From the NCBI RefSeq assembly GCF_000473225.1, contig NZ_KI421509.1:3593421-3657420 (forward strand): 64,000 nucleotides of DNA, read 5' to 3'. The notes beneath the pieces are model-generated. The model made no database searches. It saw nothing but the letters and a program-made list of their open reading frames with translations, and was not told the origin of the DNA. How positions within the stretch are numbered: position 1 is the first letter of the stretch; every line of letters starts with the position of its first letter. Origin of the DNA: Sedimentitalea nanhaiensis DSM 24252 (GTDB taxonomy: Bacteria > Pseudomonadota > Alphaproteobacteria > Rhodobacterales > Rhodobacteraceae). Both the position numbers and the translations under genes were made by a program. Below are positions 17,254-25,823 of this stretch, in pieces.

Positions 17254-19743
17254 TCATGTTCCTATTTCAATATCTTGGGAAACCGGCACGGTGCCGAAAA
17301 TGATCGAGTTGATATCTGTGTGCAAGGTCACGTCTTCTCTTGCGGTCTTGACTGACACCACCAACGCATATCGTGTCTTTTGCTGACGTGTGGCAGTATC
17401 CGCGCGGTTCTTCCACCAACCACCGACCGGCTTTATGCAGAGAATATTGCGCGCCAAGAGCCACGCGGCTGGCCCTTTCCATTCGTTACAGTGCAGCGAT
17501 CCGGACGGCGTGCCATCAGGAAAGCGCCAATTGTCGGTGTCCGATTGCGTGGGGGGCTTGCGTCGTGGGTCTGCTCGCTCTTCGACATTCACCCTCTTTT
17601 TGAATTCATCAGTGCTTTCCATCCGGCGTTTCAAGTCGAACCGCAAGCCGAACGACTGATACCGATATGGATCGAGCGACGCCAACGCTCCCGGGTTTGG
17701 ATCAACAAAGTATGACAAGGTGATCTTCAGTCTGACCTCCTCATCCCCTAGCGCTTCAAATGCCTGTCGCGGCCAGGGCAAGTCGTAGTAGTGGCAGTCT
17801 TTGAAACCCGAGACGCCATAGGGTTGGATTTCGGACTGCGCCACCAGAGCGAGATGGTTCTCAGCTGAAGCAATTGCCCGCTCATACGTGGGTACGCCGT
17901 ATCCGAAGTGCCGCAACAGCTTTGCAGCGTCGGTTTTCCCTAAGGGGTCTAGCGCAAATCGCATCTTTTCTGTCCACTCGGCACCGTGGACCATTAAGGC
18001 ACGGATAGTCTCCGGCCAGTATTCAGGCTTGGCCGCCATCAAGCGGCACGCCAGTCGCGCAGCTTCGGCTGTTGCCGCGCTTGTAGCACGAAACGGTACC
18101 AACGGACGCCGGTCAACTTCGGGACCAGAGGTTGCGACCGAAAGAGAGGTTGTATCGACAACGGTGGTTCGGGAAGCATCCACAGCGCGGTTTCCAGCTT
18201 CCATGACAATGTCGGGTTTTATCGGCCTATTGCGCCCTGTCGTCCATAGCGTCGAAGTCCTCGTGAAAGGGCTAAGGTCGCCCGCTTCGGCAAGCGGCGA
18301 ATGGTCGGCCAATTCAGGTTCGGCAATGTGGATTTTGTCAGTGTAGCCACCGACGGTTACGACATTCCAAGCTTGTGCCGGGTCCTCAATCGGATAAGTG
18401 TCCGAGGGTTGCACCTCGTCTAACATGATCGGGTTGGGTGCATTACCTGCGGAAACAACAATAAGGCGTCTGGGTGCCCTTTTGTCGTCCATTGTGACGC
18501 CCGCCGCTTCTTGATCAAGCGCCGCGCTCCATGTTGAAGGCTGTGTCCCTGAGATGTCTTCATTGGTAACCGCCATGCAGAAAACGCGGCCGCGTTCTGG
18601 TCGCCCGATTTCCGCAAGGCTGACGGCAGACTTCGTGATCGGACCGTAGAAGCGCTCTTCGGGCTTTCCCATTCCCGGAGGCGGAAGGATTTTTACACTC
18701 TCTAGTCTATGGGCCAGTTTAACCTGGTTTTTATCAGCTAGCTTCGGCACGAGGTCGCCATGCAGAGCGATCCCAGCCATTTGAGTCCCATGGCCAGGAC
18801 GCGGACCAGTATCGTCTACCCCCCATTCCGGACGAACACTGTATAGGTCAGCGGGTGAAAGAGCTGGTTCAATCAAACTATGCGCACGATTGACGCCACT
18901 GTCCAAAAGGCAAATCGCTGGAACCTCTGCACCGGGCCATTCGATCCGGCCCGCAAGATCGTCGGTCCATTCAAACTGTTCATCAGGATTTAGGTCATCA
19001 ATGAAGAAATGCGGAGTATCCGTGGCTCGTCGAAGTTCTGTGATTGAAAACCGCGCAAATAGCATCAACTCGATGGTAGCGCGCGCGGCAAGAACGGGAA
19101 CAACCACGTGTTCTGGAAACACCAAACGCTGTTCCTTTGGAGCGCATCGTGCATCGAGCTTTTCAGCCAAAGCATCGAGAGCATTCTCTGCCGACTTGAT
19201 GCACCACACCTCCCACCAGATCGTATCGTTGGGGTCTTGCGGCAGCGCTTCCAGATCATCTGTCCAGAAGGTTTCGAGACGGGCCTTTCGGATGGCCTCA
19301 ATCGGTTCAACGAATGACTTGTATGGCGGGTTTTGACCTTTTTCAGTCAGTTCGCCCGACTGGTAGTCGGCCAGAATGCTTTCAAGTACCGGCTTTGCGT
19401 CTTCAGGAACAAACAGGCCAACGATCCGAGTATCGGCAGCTCCCAGCTTTGCAGAAGCCGGTTTCAGATGGCTTTTCTTCCTCTCCAGACTATCCGGGCT
19501 GGCGTTCGGTCTAAGCTCGACTTCCAAATAGACACCAGCAGCGGGAGATACCCGTTCATCGCGCGGACGATCTTGCTCAAAGTCGTTTGCTGCCTGCGAG
19601 AACTGCCCTCGGAGCATTGCGCCATGCTGCTGGCGGTCCCGAGGAGGAGGGCTTCCGGGAAAACGCTCATTGGTGGACTTGAAGTCCGCGCGCTCCCGTC
19701 TGCTTTCGATGTTGATATGCGGTAAGGAGTACTTGGATGCCAT
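17254..19743 (-). CDS. ietS: IetS-like subtilisin-family (S8) serine protease
   Basis: An 829-residue S8 protease with all three catalytic segments: Asp in AICLLDSGV (about 280), His in GPRPGHGTQMAG (about 318) and Ser in ATSAATAEAA (about 552). There is no signal peptide, so it acts in the cytoplasm. It starts three bases after the AAA ATPase gene ends. That pair is the IetA-IetS arrangement, described as a toxin (protease)-antitoxin (ATPase) module that stabilises the Ti plasmid pTiC58, and later reported as an anti-phage pair. The 250-residue N-terminal extension and C-terminal beta-rich part fit the family. Its protein target is unknown. Confidence 0.85.
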   Translation of the reverse strand: MASKYSLPHINIESRRERADFKSTNERFPGSPPPRDRQQHGAMLRGQFSQAANDFEQDRPRDERVSPAAGVYLEVELRPNASPDSLERKKSHLKPASAKLGAADTRIVGLFVPEDAKPVLESILADYQSGELTEKGQNPPYKSFVEPIEAIRKARLETFWTDDLEALPQDPNDTIWWEVWCIKSAENALDALAEKLDARCAPKEQRLVFPEHVVVPVLAARATIELMLFARFSITELRRATDTPHFFIDDLNPDEQFEWTDDLAGRIEWPGAEVPAICLLDSGVNRAHSLIEPALSPADLYSVRPEWGVDDTGPRPGHGTQMAGIALHGDLVPKLADKNQVKLAHRLESVKILPPPGMGKPEERFYGPITKSAVSLAEIGRPERGRVFCMAVTNEDISGTQPSTWSAALDQEAAGVTMDDKRAPRRLIVVSAGNAPNPIMLDEVQPSDTYPIEDPAQAWNVVTVGGYTDKIHIAEPELADHSPLAEAGDLSPFTRTSTLWTTGRNRPIKPDIVMEAGNRAVDASRTTVVDTTSLSVATSGPEVDRRPLVPFRATSAATAEAARLACRLMAAKPEYWPETIRALMVHGAEWTEKMRFALDPLGKTDAAKLLRHFGYGVPTYERAIASAENHLALVAQSEIQPYGVSGFKDCHYYDLPWPRQAFEALGDEEVRLKITLSYFVDPNPGALASLDPYRYQSFGLRFDLKRRMESTDEFKKRVNVEERADPRRKPPTQSDTDNWRFPDGTPSGSLHCNEWKGPAAWLLARNILCIKPVGGWWKNRADTATRQQKTRYALVVSVKTAREDVTLHTDINSIIFGTVPVSQDIEIGT

Positions 19744-19746
19744 CTA

Positions 19747-20751
19747 CTACTTGTTCACTGCCGAAGGTCGAAACGCCTCTCGCATTTCTCGCCTGTCATT
19801 CAGCCTGCGCAGCAGATCGTCCGATGTCACGTTCTTCCGCTCAGCCAAGATTGCGCTTTTCACCGCGTCTTCTGTTGCGCGGGCAATCTCAGACTGGCTC
19901 AACCCTTGGGCCGATGCAAGAATGCTCTTCCACTTCAGGTTGGGGAATTTCATTGGCCGCAGATTGAACTTGATGATCGTGCGGATTTCTTCGTCAGTGG
20001 GCGGACAGAATTCCATAACCAGATCGAACCGGCGCAACAGAGCCGGGTCGAGCAGGTCTGGATAATTCGTTGCGCCAATGATCACGCTGTCCGTGGAATT
20101 CGGCTCTTCCATGAATTGCAGGAAAGAGTTCAACACGCGGCGCATCTCGGCAACGTCATTCGTCGCGCCTCGATTTCCTCCGACAGCATCGAATTCGTCA
20201 AAGAGATATACCCCCCGGTGACGGGCGGTTTCGTCAAAAACGAGCCTCAGCTTGGCGGCAGTCTCACCCATGAAGCGCGTGATCAGGCTTTCTAGGCGGA
20301 TTACGAACAACGGCAACCGCAACTCACCAGCCAAGGCTTCCGCCGACATCGTCTTGCCCGAACCCGGTGGTCCGACGAAGAGAACACGCCGGTTGGGCGT
20401 CTTGCCATGTTCGCGGAGCCAGTCACGCTTGTGCTGTTGCAAGACAACGTCATCCAGCCGCGCACGCAACGAGGCGTTCATGACGACGCTTTCAAGATCG
20501 AAGCGCGGCGGGCGCATCTCGATCAAGTCGGCAAGATCACCACGCGGGGACGCGAAAGGCACGGCGACGGTTTGGCCCGACGCCGCCTTCTCCCGCGCCT
20601 TGTCTACAGCGGCCCTCAGGTCTTCTGCGAGTGTACGACGCCCTTGCCGGGCCTCTGCGGCGGCAACCTGCAACGCAATTGAATAGAAATGCTCGTCGTC
20701 ACCGTCCGCCTTGCTCTGGAGCATAGCCAGTATCTGCTTTGCGTTGGACAT
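19747..20751 (-). CDS. ietA: IetA-like AAA ATPase
   Basis: A 334-residue AAA ATPase of the central-domain type. It has Walker A VGPPGSGKT (about 127-135), Walker B VYLFDEFD (about 180-187), sensor IIGATN and the arginine-finger segment ALLRRFD. In IetAS modules this protein is the antitoxin or controller of the S8 protease encoded immediately after it. Start: the ATG at 20751 (MSNAKQILAML) is preferred. The in-frame extension to 20985 adds 78 residues of poor quality. Confidence 0.85.
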   Translation of the reverse strand: MSNAKQILAMLQSKADGDDEHFYSIALQVAAAEARQGRRTLAEDLRAAVDKAREKAASGQTVAVPFASPRGDLADLIEMRPPRFDLESVVMNASLRARLDDVVLQQHKRDWLREHGKTPNRRVLFVGPPGSGKTMSAEALAGELRLPLFVIRLESLITRFMGETAAKLRLVFDETARHRGVYLFDEFDAVGGNRGATNDVAEMRRVLNSFLQFMEEPNSTDSVIIGATNYPDLLDPALLRRFDLVMEFCPPTDEEIRTIIKFNLRPMKFPNLKWKSILASAQGLSQSEIARATEDAVKSAILAERKNVTSDDLLRRLNDRREMREAFRPSAVNK

Positions 20752-21000
20752 GCTCCAGACCCTTGGTGCTTGCGACGATTTCCTTTTTCCCAACGGGTTA
20801 GTCTGTCGGACCGTCTCGATTTTGTGCGAAGATCGCAAATCCTCGCTGATTTGTCGACGGGAATTCGGCACCCCAAGCAAAAGCGCGAAAGTGTGAGCGT
20901 AACGCCTCTGGCGAAAAAAGTCAGCTAAGACGTTCCGCAACGCAGCATGACGGTCAATGATGAAGGTCCGGTTGGGGCCGACCACGTCTGGCGTACGGCT
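20752..21000. other. Region upstream of ietA
   Basis: About 250 bp between the rhomboid stop and ietA start, presumably carrying the ietAS promoter. No inverted repeat strong enough to name as operator was found. Confidence 0.4.
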
Positions 21001-21600
21001 TCAGTCCAGATCGACGCCGCCGAGGCGCGGCGCATGTACATGCGTTCGGATTAGGAACGCAGCGCCCGCGCCCGCGATGGCGCCGAAGAGATGCGCCTCC
21101 CACGAGACGCTGGGTTGGCCTGGAAAAACGCCCCAGAGAAGGGAGCCATAGAGGACACCGACCACCAGTGCCGCGCCCAGCGTGATCGGGGAGCGATCCA
21201 CGAGGCCGCGCGCGACGAGGAAGCCATACCAGCCGAAGACGAGCCCTGACGCGCCGATATGGATGGCCGAGCTTCCGAACAGCCAGACAAGACCGCCGCC
21301 GAGGCCGATCACCACGGCGTTCACGGCCAGCAAGGCCCGCGTGGTCGTAGCCACCAGCAGCCCACCCATCACCAGGAGCGGCGGCGTATTGGCCATCAGG
21401 TGCGCGAAGCTTCCATGCAGGAGGGGCATGGCGATGACACCATCCAATCCGCTGACATGCCGGGGGATCAGGCCGAAGGCCGGGTTCAAACCGTAACCGA
21501 AGATCCAATTGGCGACCTGGACCGCCCAGAGCAGCGCTACAAAGGCGACAAGCGCCGCGGTGCGCCCAAAGAAGACGCGCATGTGATCCCGGTTCATCAT
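21001..21600 (-). CDS. Rhomboid-family intramembrane serine protease
   Basis: About 199 residues with six predicted membrane helices. The rhomboid active site is intact: the His/Asn segment [11 protein letters not shown] (about 59-69), catalytic Ser in GASGLVFGW (about 117-125) and catalytic His in SWEAHLFG (about 168-175). It cleaves membrane proteins within the bilayer; the substrate is unknown. The ATG at 21600 (or 21597) was chosen; a TTG at 21708 would add 36 residues without a ribosome site. It stands between ietAS and a gene of unknown function, with no sign of operon linkage. Confidence 0.88.
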   Translation of the reverse strand: MMNRDHMRVFFGRTAALVAFVALLWAVQVANWIFGYGLNPAFGLIPRHVSGLDGVIAMPLLHGSFAHLMANTPPLLVMGGLLVATTTRALLAVNAVVIGLGGGLVWLFGSSAIHIGASGLVFGWYGFLVARGLVDRSPITLGAALVVGVLYGSLLWGVFPGQPSVSWEAHLFGAIAGAGAAFLIRTHVHAPRLGGVDLD

Positions 21601-21729
21601 GTTGGCGACAGTAGACGTCACCACAGCGCCTTCAATGGTTTTCGCGCGCAGCACAGGGTGCCACCTCCGGGAAAGGGGGTCGCGGCGGCCAACCTCGGTA
21701 GGGCTCAAGCCAAGAGAATGGCTCCGATC

Positions 21730-22284
21730 TTAAACGGTGTTCCCAGGCCGCCGCGGCATGATTTCACGCTCGGGGCGCTTCAGGGCTTCGGCGTATTTAC
21801 GGGCATTGTCGTCAATCGTGCTGTGCCAGAGCTTTGAGACAAAGGCCTGGGCGTCTTGAACGGTCATGTCTTTCAGCGAAGAGGACAGCACCATGAATAG
21901 CTCATCTTCGCTAATCGAGGCGGCGCGGTGCATGGCATCCGCGTAAAATGACGGGTCGTTGAGAACCTGCTCGCGCAGCGGCATCCGCGCGAGATTCTCC
22001 TCCGGGATCGCCATGAAGATCGTGTCCTGCAGGTCGGTCAGATACGCACGCCGCGATGTGGACACCGGCTTTCCCGCAGCCTTGGCCTCCAGAACTGCCT
22101 GCCTTGTCCTGTCGAGCTTTGCCCTTGCATGGGTCATGAGGACATCACGCTGTCGTTCAGGCAGCGCAAATCCGGTGCAACGCTCGATATGAGCAAGAAG
22201 CTCTGCAACCTCTGCGTCTACATCAAAGCTCTCGAACCACGGAGCTTTTCCCAGTCTCGCCACCATGCGCCTACCCTCGTCCAT
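21730..22284 (-). CDS. Hypothetical helical protein
   Basis: A 184-residue, largely helical, charged protein ([20 protein letters not shown] near the start, [19 protein letters not shown] near 135-155). I recognise no domain, signal peptide or membrane segment. Two possible ATG starts, 22284 and 22266. An AT-rich palindromic stretch (AATAATATATTATCGTATAT region, 22286-22310) just upstream is a likely promoter. It is probably a real gene, judged by codon bias and the promoter-like DNA. Confidence 0.6.
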   Translation of the reverse strand: MDEGRRMVARLGKAPWFESFDVDAEVAELLAHIERCTGFALPERQRDVLMTHARAKLDRTRQAVLEAKAAGKPVSTSRRAYLTDLQDTIFMAIPEENLARMPLREQVLNDPSFYADAMHRAASISEDELFMVLSSSLKDMTVQDAQAFVSKLWHSTIDDNARKYAEALKRPEREIMPRRPGNTV

Positions 22285-22359
22285 TCAATAATATATTATC
22301 GTATATCATAGTCAGCAGATCGCAAGCGGGTGGCGTCCTTGACGCAAACGGACATGGGA

Positions 22360-22391
22360 AAAGGGGAACCGTGGTCCCACGGCTCCCCTTT
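22360..22391 (-). terminator. Rho-independent-type terminator of the DUF736 gene
   Basis: On the minus strand, AAAGGGGAGCCGTGG pairs with CCACGGTTCCCCTTT across a 2-base loop (one mismatch), and runs into TTTTCCC. It lies 31 bases after the stop of the tandem DUF736 gene. Confidence 0.8.
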
Positions 22392-22421
22392 CGGTACGTA
22401 TCGTCTAACTGCGTGCGCTAA

Positions 22422-23150
22422 CTACGCGACCAGCGACAGCCCCGCGCCCGCGTCCTGCGGCTGCTCACCGCTGTCGATGAACGGGATGATCGAGAAGGTC
22501 TGCCCGCCGCGCTGCTCTTCGTTCTGCACGGCGTTGACGCGCAGGTCCCCATCAGGCGTGTTGATCAGCAGCGACAAGTAGTCATTGCCCGTGCGGCTGC
22601 TTTTCGCCATCCAGGCCGAGCCGACGCGTATCGGTGTGCCCCGGGGCGAGCTGACCTCGATGCGGTAATCGGGGTGGGTCTCTTCGGATTTGTAGCTGTT
22701 CTCGATCAGCATGAACTCCAGATCGAACATCATGTTCGCGATGTAGCCGGTGAAGGCGTTGTCGGCGTCCATGGCGGTGAGCTCGCCCGAGATCGAGCCG
22801 GATTTCATCAGGCCGTTCGAGACCAGCGGGATGATCTCGAATTCGCCGCTTTGGGCCGCACACGCCTCTTTCGTCTGCACCGCGTTGACCCGGAACGGGC
22901 CCAAGCCGACATCAATCTGCATCGAGATGTAGGGGTTGCCGCTGGTATTGCCGGTCTCGTTCCAGGCCGTGCCGATGCGCACCTTGCGGCCTGATTTGTT
23001 GACTGCCGTCACGTCAAAATCCGGGCTGCGTTCGGACATCTTTGCCCGCGCTTCCAACTGGATGGCGATGTCAAAACGCGTCGAGTGGATCATGCCGGTG
23101 TACTGAGCGGCTGCGGTCTCGACATTGCGGGTGAGGGTTCCTGCGAACAT
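22422..23150 (-). CDS. Tandem DUF736 protein
   Basis: A 242-residue protein formed by two DUF736 domains, about 1-110 and 125-242. Both repeat the same core: an extended segment, RIGTAWNETGNTSGNPYISMQI against RVGSAWMAKSSRTGNDYLSLLI, then FRVNAVQ against LRVNAVQ, and a final EIIPLV / SIIPFI. DUF736 proteins are normally single-domain (about 100 residues), common on alphaproteobacterial plasmids, and of unknown function. The start at 23150 has AAGGAA nine bases upstream. A terminator follows the gene. The IS110 element is inserted just upstream and may have replaced its native promoter. Confidence 0.85.
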   Translation of the reverse strand: MFAGTLTRNVETAAAQYTGMIHSTRFDIAIQLEARAKMSERSPDFDVTAVNKSGRKVRIGTAWNETGNTSGNPYISMQIDVGLGPFRVNAVQTKEACAAQSGEFEIIPLVSNGLMKSGSISGELTAMDADNAFTGYIANMMFDLEFMLIENSYKSEETHPDYRIEVSSPRGTPIRVGSAWMAKSSRTGNDYLSLLINTPDGDLRVNAVQNEEQRGGQTFSIIPFIDSGEQPQDAGAGLSLVA

Positions 23151-23254
23151 GGGATGGTTCCTTTTGGATTGGCCGGTGTCTGACGTCCTTGCCAGCGCAT
23201 CCGGGATTGCTTTCTCGACCCCTTGAGGGATCACAAATCAGAAAGCTTGCTTGT

Positions 23255-23415
23255 ATCTTTAATGGTGCGACGGCTCCCCCAGCGGAACGTCGTAATCTGG
23301 GAACGGCATTGCTAACCATCCCGGGGGAAGTCGGACCGAAAGCCTGCGGGTAATAACGTACCGAAGGAAAGAATGGTCGGCTTCCAAAGATGGAACTGTT
23401 CTGAACAGATGGAGG
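23255..23415 (+). ncRNA. Candidate IS110 bridge RNA
   Basis: IS110-group elements encode a structured guide RNA in the non-coding left end, upstream of the transposase. This 160-bp stretch has several short stems (CGACG...CGTCG around the CCCCCAGCGG segment, and CTGTT-CTG-AACAG at 23396-23408) and no reading frame. Assignment is by position and family knowledge; the guide loops were not resolved. Confidence 0.4.
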
Positions 23416-23425
23416 GGAGTCACCG

Positions 23426-24406
23426 ATGTCCCGGATACAAGAAAAGAAGACCATCACAACGGCGACGTCCCCATTCATTGTCATGGGGATCGACGTCAGC
23501 AAGGATCAGCTGGACGTGTATGTTTCGCCGGCTGGCAATCATCACAGCTTCAAAAATGACGCTGGAGGCGTTGCTGAACTGGTCAACGTCTGCCGAGATC
23601 ACGATGCCGATCTTGTGGTCCTCGAGGCGACGGGACGCTATCACAGGATGGCGCATAAAACGCTTCATGAGGCTGGTGTTAGGACTGCTGTCGCGAACCC
23701 AGCTCGAAGCAGGAACTTCGCGAGATCAGTAGGTCGCCTGGCTAAGACCGACAGGATCGATGCGCAAGTACTGGCTGAATATGGTGAAAGAGTTCGACCT
23801 CCGGCGAGTACACCGCCTTCCAAGCAGCAAGCAAAAATTGCAGAGATTACAGTCGCTCGCAGGCAAATCGTCGATGAAATGAAGATCCTGAAACAGCAGC
23901 AAACACAGACACTGGACGACCTAGTGATCGCGCAGATCGCGGCGCGCATTTCTCTGTGTCAGTGTCACTGCAAAGATCTCGAACAGCTATTGGCCGAATT
24001 AATTGAAGAAGACGATGGCATCAGGCGAAAGCATGAAATCCTTACATCGATTCCGGGTATCGGGCTGACCACAGCAGCAACTCTGATATCCGAGCTCAAC
24101 GAACTGGGCGGCGCCAATGCCAAGCAGATTGCATCTCTCTCCGGTGTCGCACCCATGAACCGTGATTCAGGCAGCTTCCGCGGAAAACGCAAGATAGGCG
24201 GAGGACGCAAACCAGTGAGAGATGTCATGTACATGGCGGCCGTCGTCGCGATCCGCTGGAACAAGGACATGGCCGCGTTCTATCAGCGCCTCAAGAAAGC
24301 GGGCAAACCTTTCAAAGTCGCAATCACCGCTGTGATGAGAAAGCTCCTCATACTCGCAAACACGCTTCTCAGCGAAAACAGGCTTTGGTCAGAAACGCAG
24401 CCTTGA
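23426..24406 (+). CDS. IS110-family DEDD transposase (recombinase)
   Basis: A 326-residue recombinase. The RuvC-like DEDD domain has GIDVSKDQLDVYV (about 21-33), LEATGRYH (about 68-75) and KTDRIDAQVLAEYGE (about 107-121). The C-terminal Tnp20 domain has LTSIPGIGLTTAATLISEL (about 207-225) and the serine-containing GVAPMNRDSGSFRG (about 240-253). Such enzymes act with a bridge RNA that pairs with donor and target DNA. The frame is complete and the element looks intact. GGAGGGG lies about ten bases before the start. Confidence 0.92.
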   Translation: MSRIQEKKTITTATSPFIVMGIDVSKDQLDVYVSPAGNHHSFKNDAGGVAELVNVCRDHDADLVVLEATGRYHRMAHKTLHEAGVRTAVANPARSRNFARSVGRLAKTDRIDAQVLAEYGERVRPPASTPPSKQQAKIAEITVARRQIVDEMKILKQQQTQTLDDLVIAQIAARISLCQCHCKDLEQLLAELIEEDDGIRRKHEILTSIPGIGLTTAATLISELNELGGANAKQIASLSGVAPMNRDSGSFRGKRKIGGGRKPVRDVMYMAAVVAIRWNKDMAAFYQRLKKAGKPFKVAITAVMRKLLILANTLLSENRLWSETQP

Positions 24407-24447
24407 ATTTCAAGACAGATGCTTTCCTTTTCAGCCCCGCCCACGGG

Positions 24448-24750
24448 TCAGAGCTGCCGTCCGAGTGGGAATGCCCCCGCGCCTCCTGGTGCTACGCCCC
24501 TCCCCTGCCCGTCTGGTCTTGATTGGCTGCCCGGATTTTCCGCGCCGTCCTCCGATCGCGCGATGAAGAACTCCGCCTCTTTTCCGTTCAACCCGTGCCC
24601 GCCCCGGTCGGTCAGACCGATGCAGCTACCGTTCGGCACATAGGTGATGAGGTACTGACCGAGCCGGTCTTTGTGCACAACGTAGCCGGTATTGGCCCAA
24701 TGCACGGTCTGGCCGGCATCGACGGCCGCCTTGATGTCTTCGAGTGTCAT
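24448..24750 (-). CDS. Small hypothetical protein
   Basis: A 100-residue protein, MTLEDIKAAVDAGQTVHWAN at its start, with a compact N-terminal half (to about 70, HGLNGKEAEFF) and a disordered Gly/Pro/Gln-rich tail. The ATG at 24750 has a strong AGGAGG site six bases upstream. The N-terminus resembles short plasmid proteins that modify or sense cell state, but I cannot name a family. The tail runs toward the IS110 insertion and may have been altered by it. Confidence 0.7.
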   Translation of the reverse strand: MTLEDIKAAVDAGQTVHWANTGYVVHKDRLGQYLITYVPNGSCIGLTDRGGHGLNGKEAEFFIARSEDGAENPGSQSRPDGQGRGVAPGGAGAFPLGRQL

Positions 24751-24850
24751 GCGATCCTCCTCAAGAAGAATGGTGGGGAAACGACGCAAGAAGCCCGATC
24801 TTCCAACCGGGCTTCCATGCAGTATTCGTTTGGCAAACAGTCGAGAGCTG

Positions 24851-25312
24851 TCAGGCGCTTTGCGTGGCTTGCGTCGCGCGCGCCGCCATCCAATCCTTCA
24901 GGCCAAGAACCGTTCTTCCGGCGGCGACTTCAGATGCCCAGGCGACCCTTGGGTCGCCGCAGGGCTCATCGCCAGCATGCCGGTCGATGTGGCCATTGGC
25001 CATCCATGGCTCGGGCTGGATCCGTCGCAGCCAGTCCGCCATGCTCGGGATGCGGCCTTGGCAGTCTTCACGGATATGCTGCTCGCCGATCCAGCGCACG
25101 GGGATGTCGCGGCCCGCACTATTGGTCAGTGTCAGGCCAAAAACCCGTTGGGCCTCAAACAGGCCTTGCGCATGGTGACGCATGGCGCGGTGCGTGAAGA
25201 GCGCGAGGTGCTCTTTCGAGGCGTCAAACCAATCGTGCACAGACTGATAGTCAGACGGCACCCCGCCGAATTTCTGGGCCGAGCTTTCAGCATGATGAAG
25301 CGGATGCGCCAT
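24851..25312 (-). CDS. DUF6915-like protein
   Basis: A 153-residue soluble protein starting AHPLHHAESSAQKFGGVPSD and containing HDWFDASKEHLALFTHRAMRHHAQG and PVRWIGEQHIREDCQGRIPSMADWL. This His-rich N-terminal pattern fits DUF6915, known from alphaproteobacterial plasmids and phages, function unknown; the number is from memory. The ATG at 25312 lies one base from the stop of the gene upstream (25314-25700), so the two are translationally coupled. GAGGGA lies upstream of the start. Confidence 0.7.
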   Translation of the reverse strand: MAHPLHHAESSAQKFGGVPSDYQSVHDWFDASKEHLALFTHRAMRHHAQGLFEAQRVFGLTLTNSAGRDIPVRWIGEQHIREDCQGRIPSMADWLRRIQPEPWMANGHIDRHAGDEPCGDPRVAWASEVAAGRTVLGLKDWMAARATQATQSA

Positions 25313-25313
25313 C

Positions 25314-25700
25314 TCACAGTCCCTCGTCATAGCTGTGCGAGCATTCAACGTAGCGGTCCGCATGATCGAGCGTGATGCTGTCGGCTGCTATGTCCCAGGT
25401 CAGCGTGCCGTAGCCGCCCTCGTTGTTTTCGAACCCCGGGTGATGGTGATAGGCGAGCGACCAGGCGAAGTCGCCGACCGCGGTGACAAGCGGCTCCGGC
25501 AGTTGGACCTCTGCAGGCTGCACCGTCACATCCTCGACATTGCCGGAATCGCCATAGCCTTCGTATTCGGCGGTGACCTCGCTGATGCCAAGCGCGCGTA
25601 GTTGCGCAAGCAGCTCCGCTCGGGATGCCTTCAGGGTGGTTTCGCGCTCTGCACGCCACTGAGCCGCCATTGCGGCATAGTCGATCTGGGGATTGGTCAT
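25314..25700 (-). CDS. DUF6878-like protein
   Basis: A 128-residue acidic protein with AEYEGYGDSGNVEDV (about 44-58) and HHHPGFENNEGGYGTLTWDI (about 85-104), the hallmark segments of a plasmid family I recall as DUF6878. Function is unknown. It lies downstream of the large helicase gene, same strand, and a hairpin motif shared with other genes of this block precedes it at 25805-25823. It is coupled to the DUF6915-like gene. Confidence 0.7.
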   Translation of the reverse strand: MTNPQIDYAAMAAQWRAERETTLKASRAELLAQLRALGISEVTAEYEGYGDSGNVEDVTVQPAEVQLPEPLVTAVGDFAWSLAYHHHPGFENNEGGYGTLTWDIAADSITLDHADRYVECSHSYDEGL

Positions 25701-25804
25701 GGGTCTGTCCTCTTATCTGAATTTGGGGGGCCGGGCCTGGCATTGGTCAGCGCGCGCCCGGAAAGCGCAGATCGGCCAAATCCCGATCCACGCCGCCCGA
25801 CCGG

Positions 25805-25823
25805 AAGCCCGCTTTGACTTTTC
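25805..25823 (-). repeat. Recurrent A-rich leader hairpin, copy 1
   Basis: On the minus strand: AAAAGTC-AAAGCGG-GCTT. It is one of four similar short elements in this block (also 30124-30144, 34942-34960, 35441-35464), each just upstream of a minus-strand plasmid gene. Confidence 0.45.

Larger units (their letters stand above)
23240..24420 (+). mobile_element. IS110-family insertion sequence
   Basis: The element is centred on the 326-residue DEDD transposase gene (23426-24406). IS110 elements lack obvious terminal inverted repeats, so the ends given are approximate. The left non-coding part (about 180 bp) is structured and probably encodes the bridge RNA. The element sits between the DUF736 gene and a small hypothetical gene, both on the opposite strand. 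Confidence 0.7.

Noticed and set aside
16017-17303. 428-residue plus-strand frame across DUF2493 and the following gap
   Set aside because: Starts antisense to DUF2493 and runs through GC-rich spacer; low-complexity Arg/Ala content.
20752-20985. 78-residue N-terminal extension of IetA
   Set aside because: No similarity to the family and a later ATG gives the expected length.
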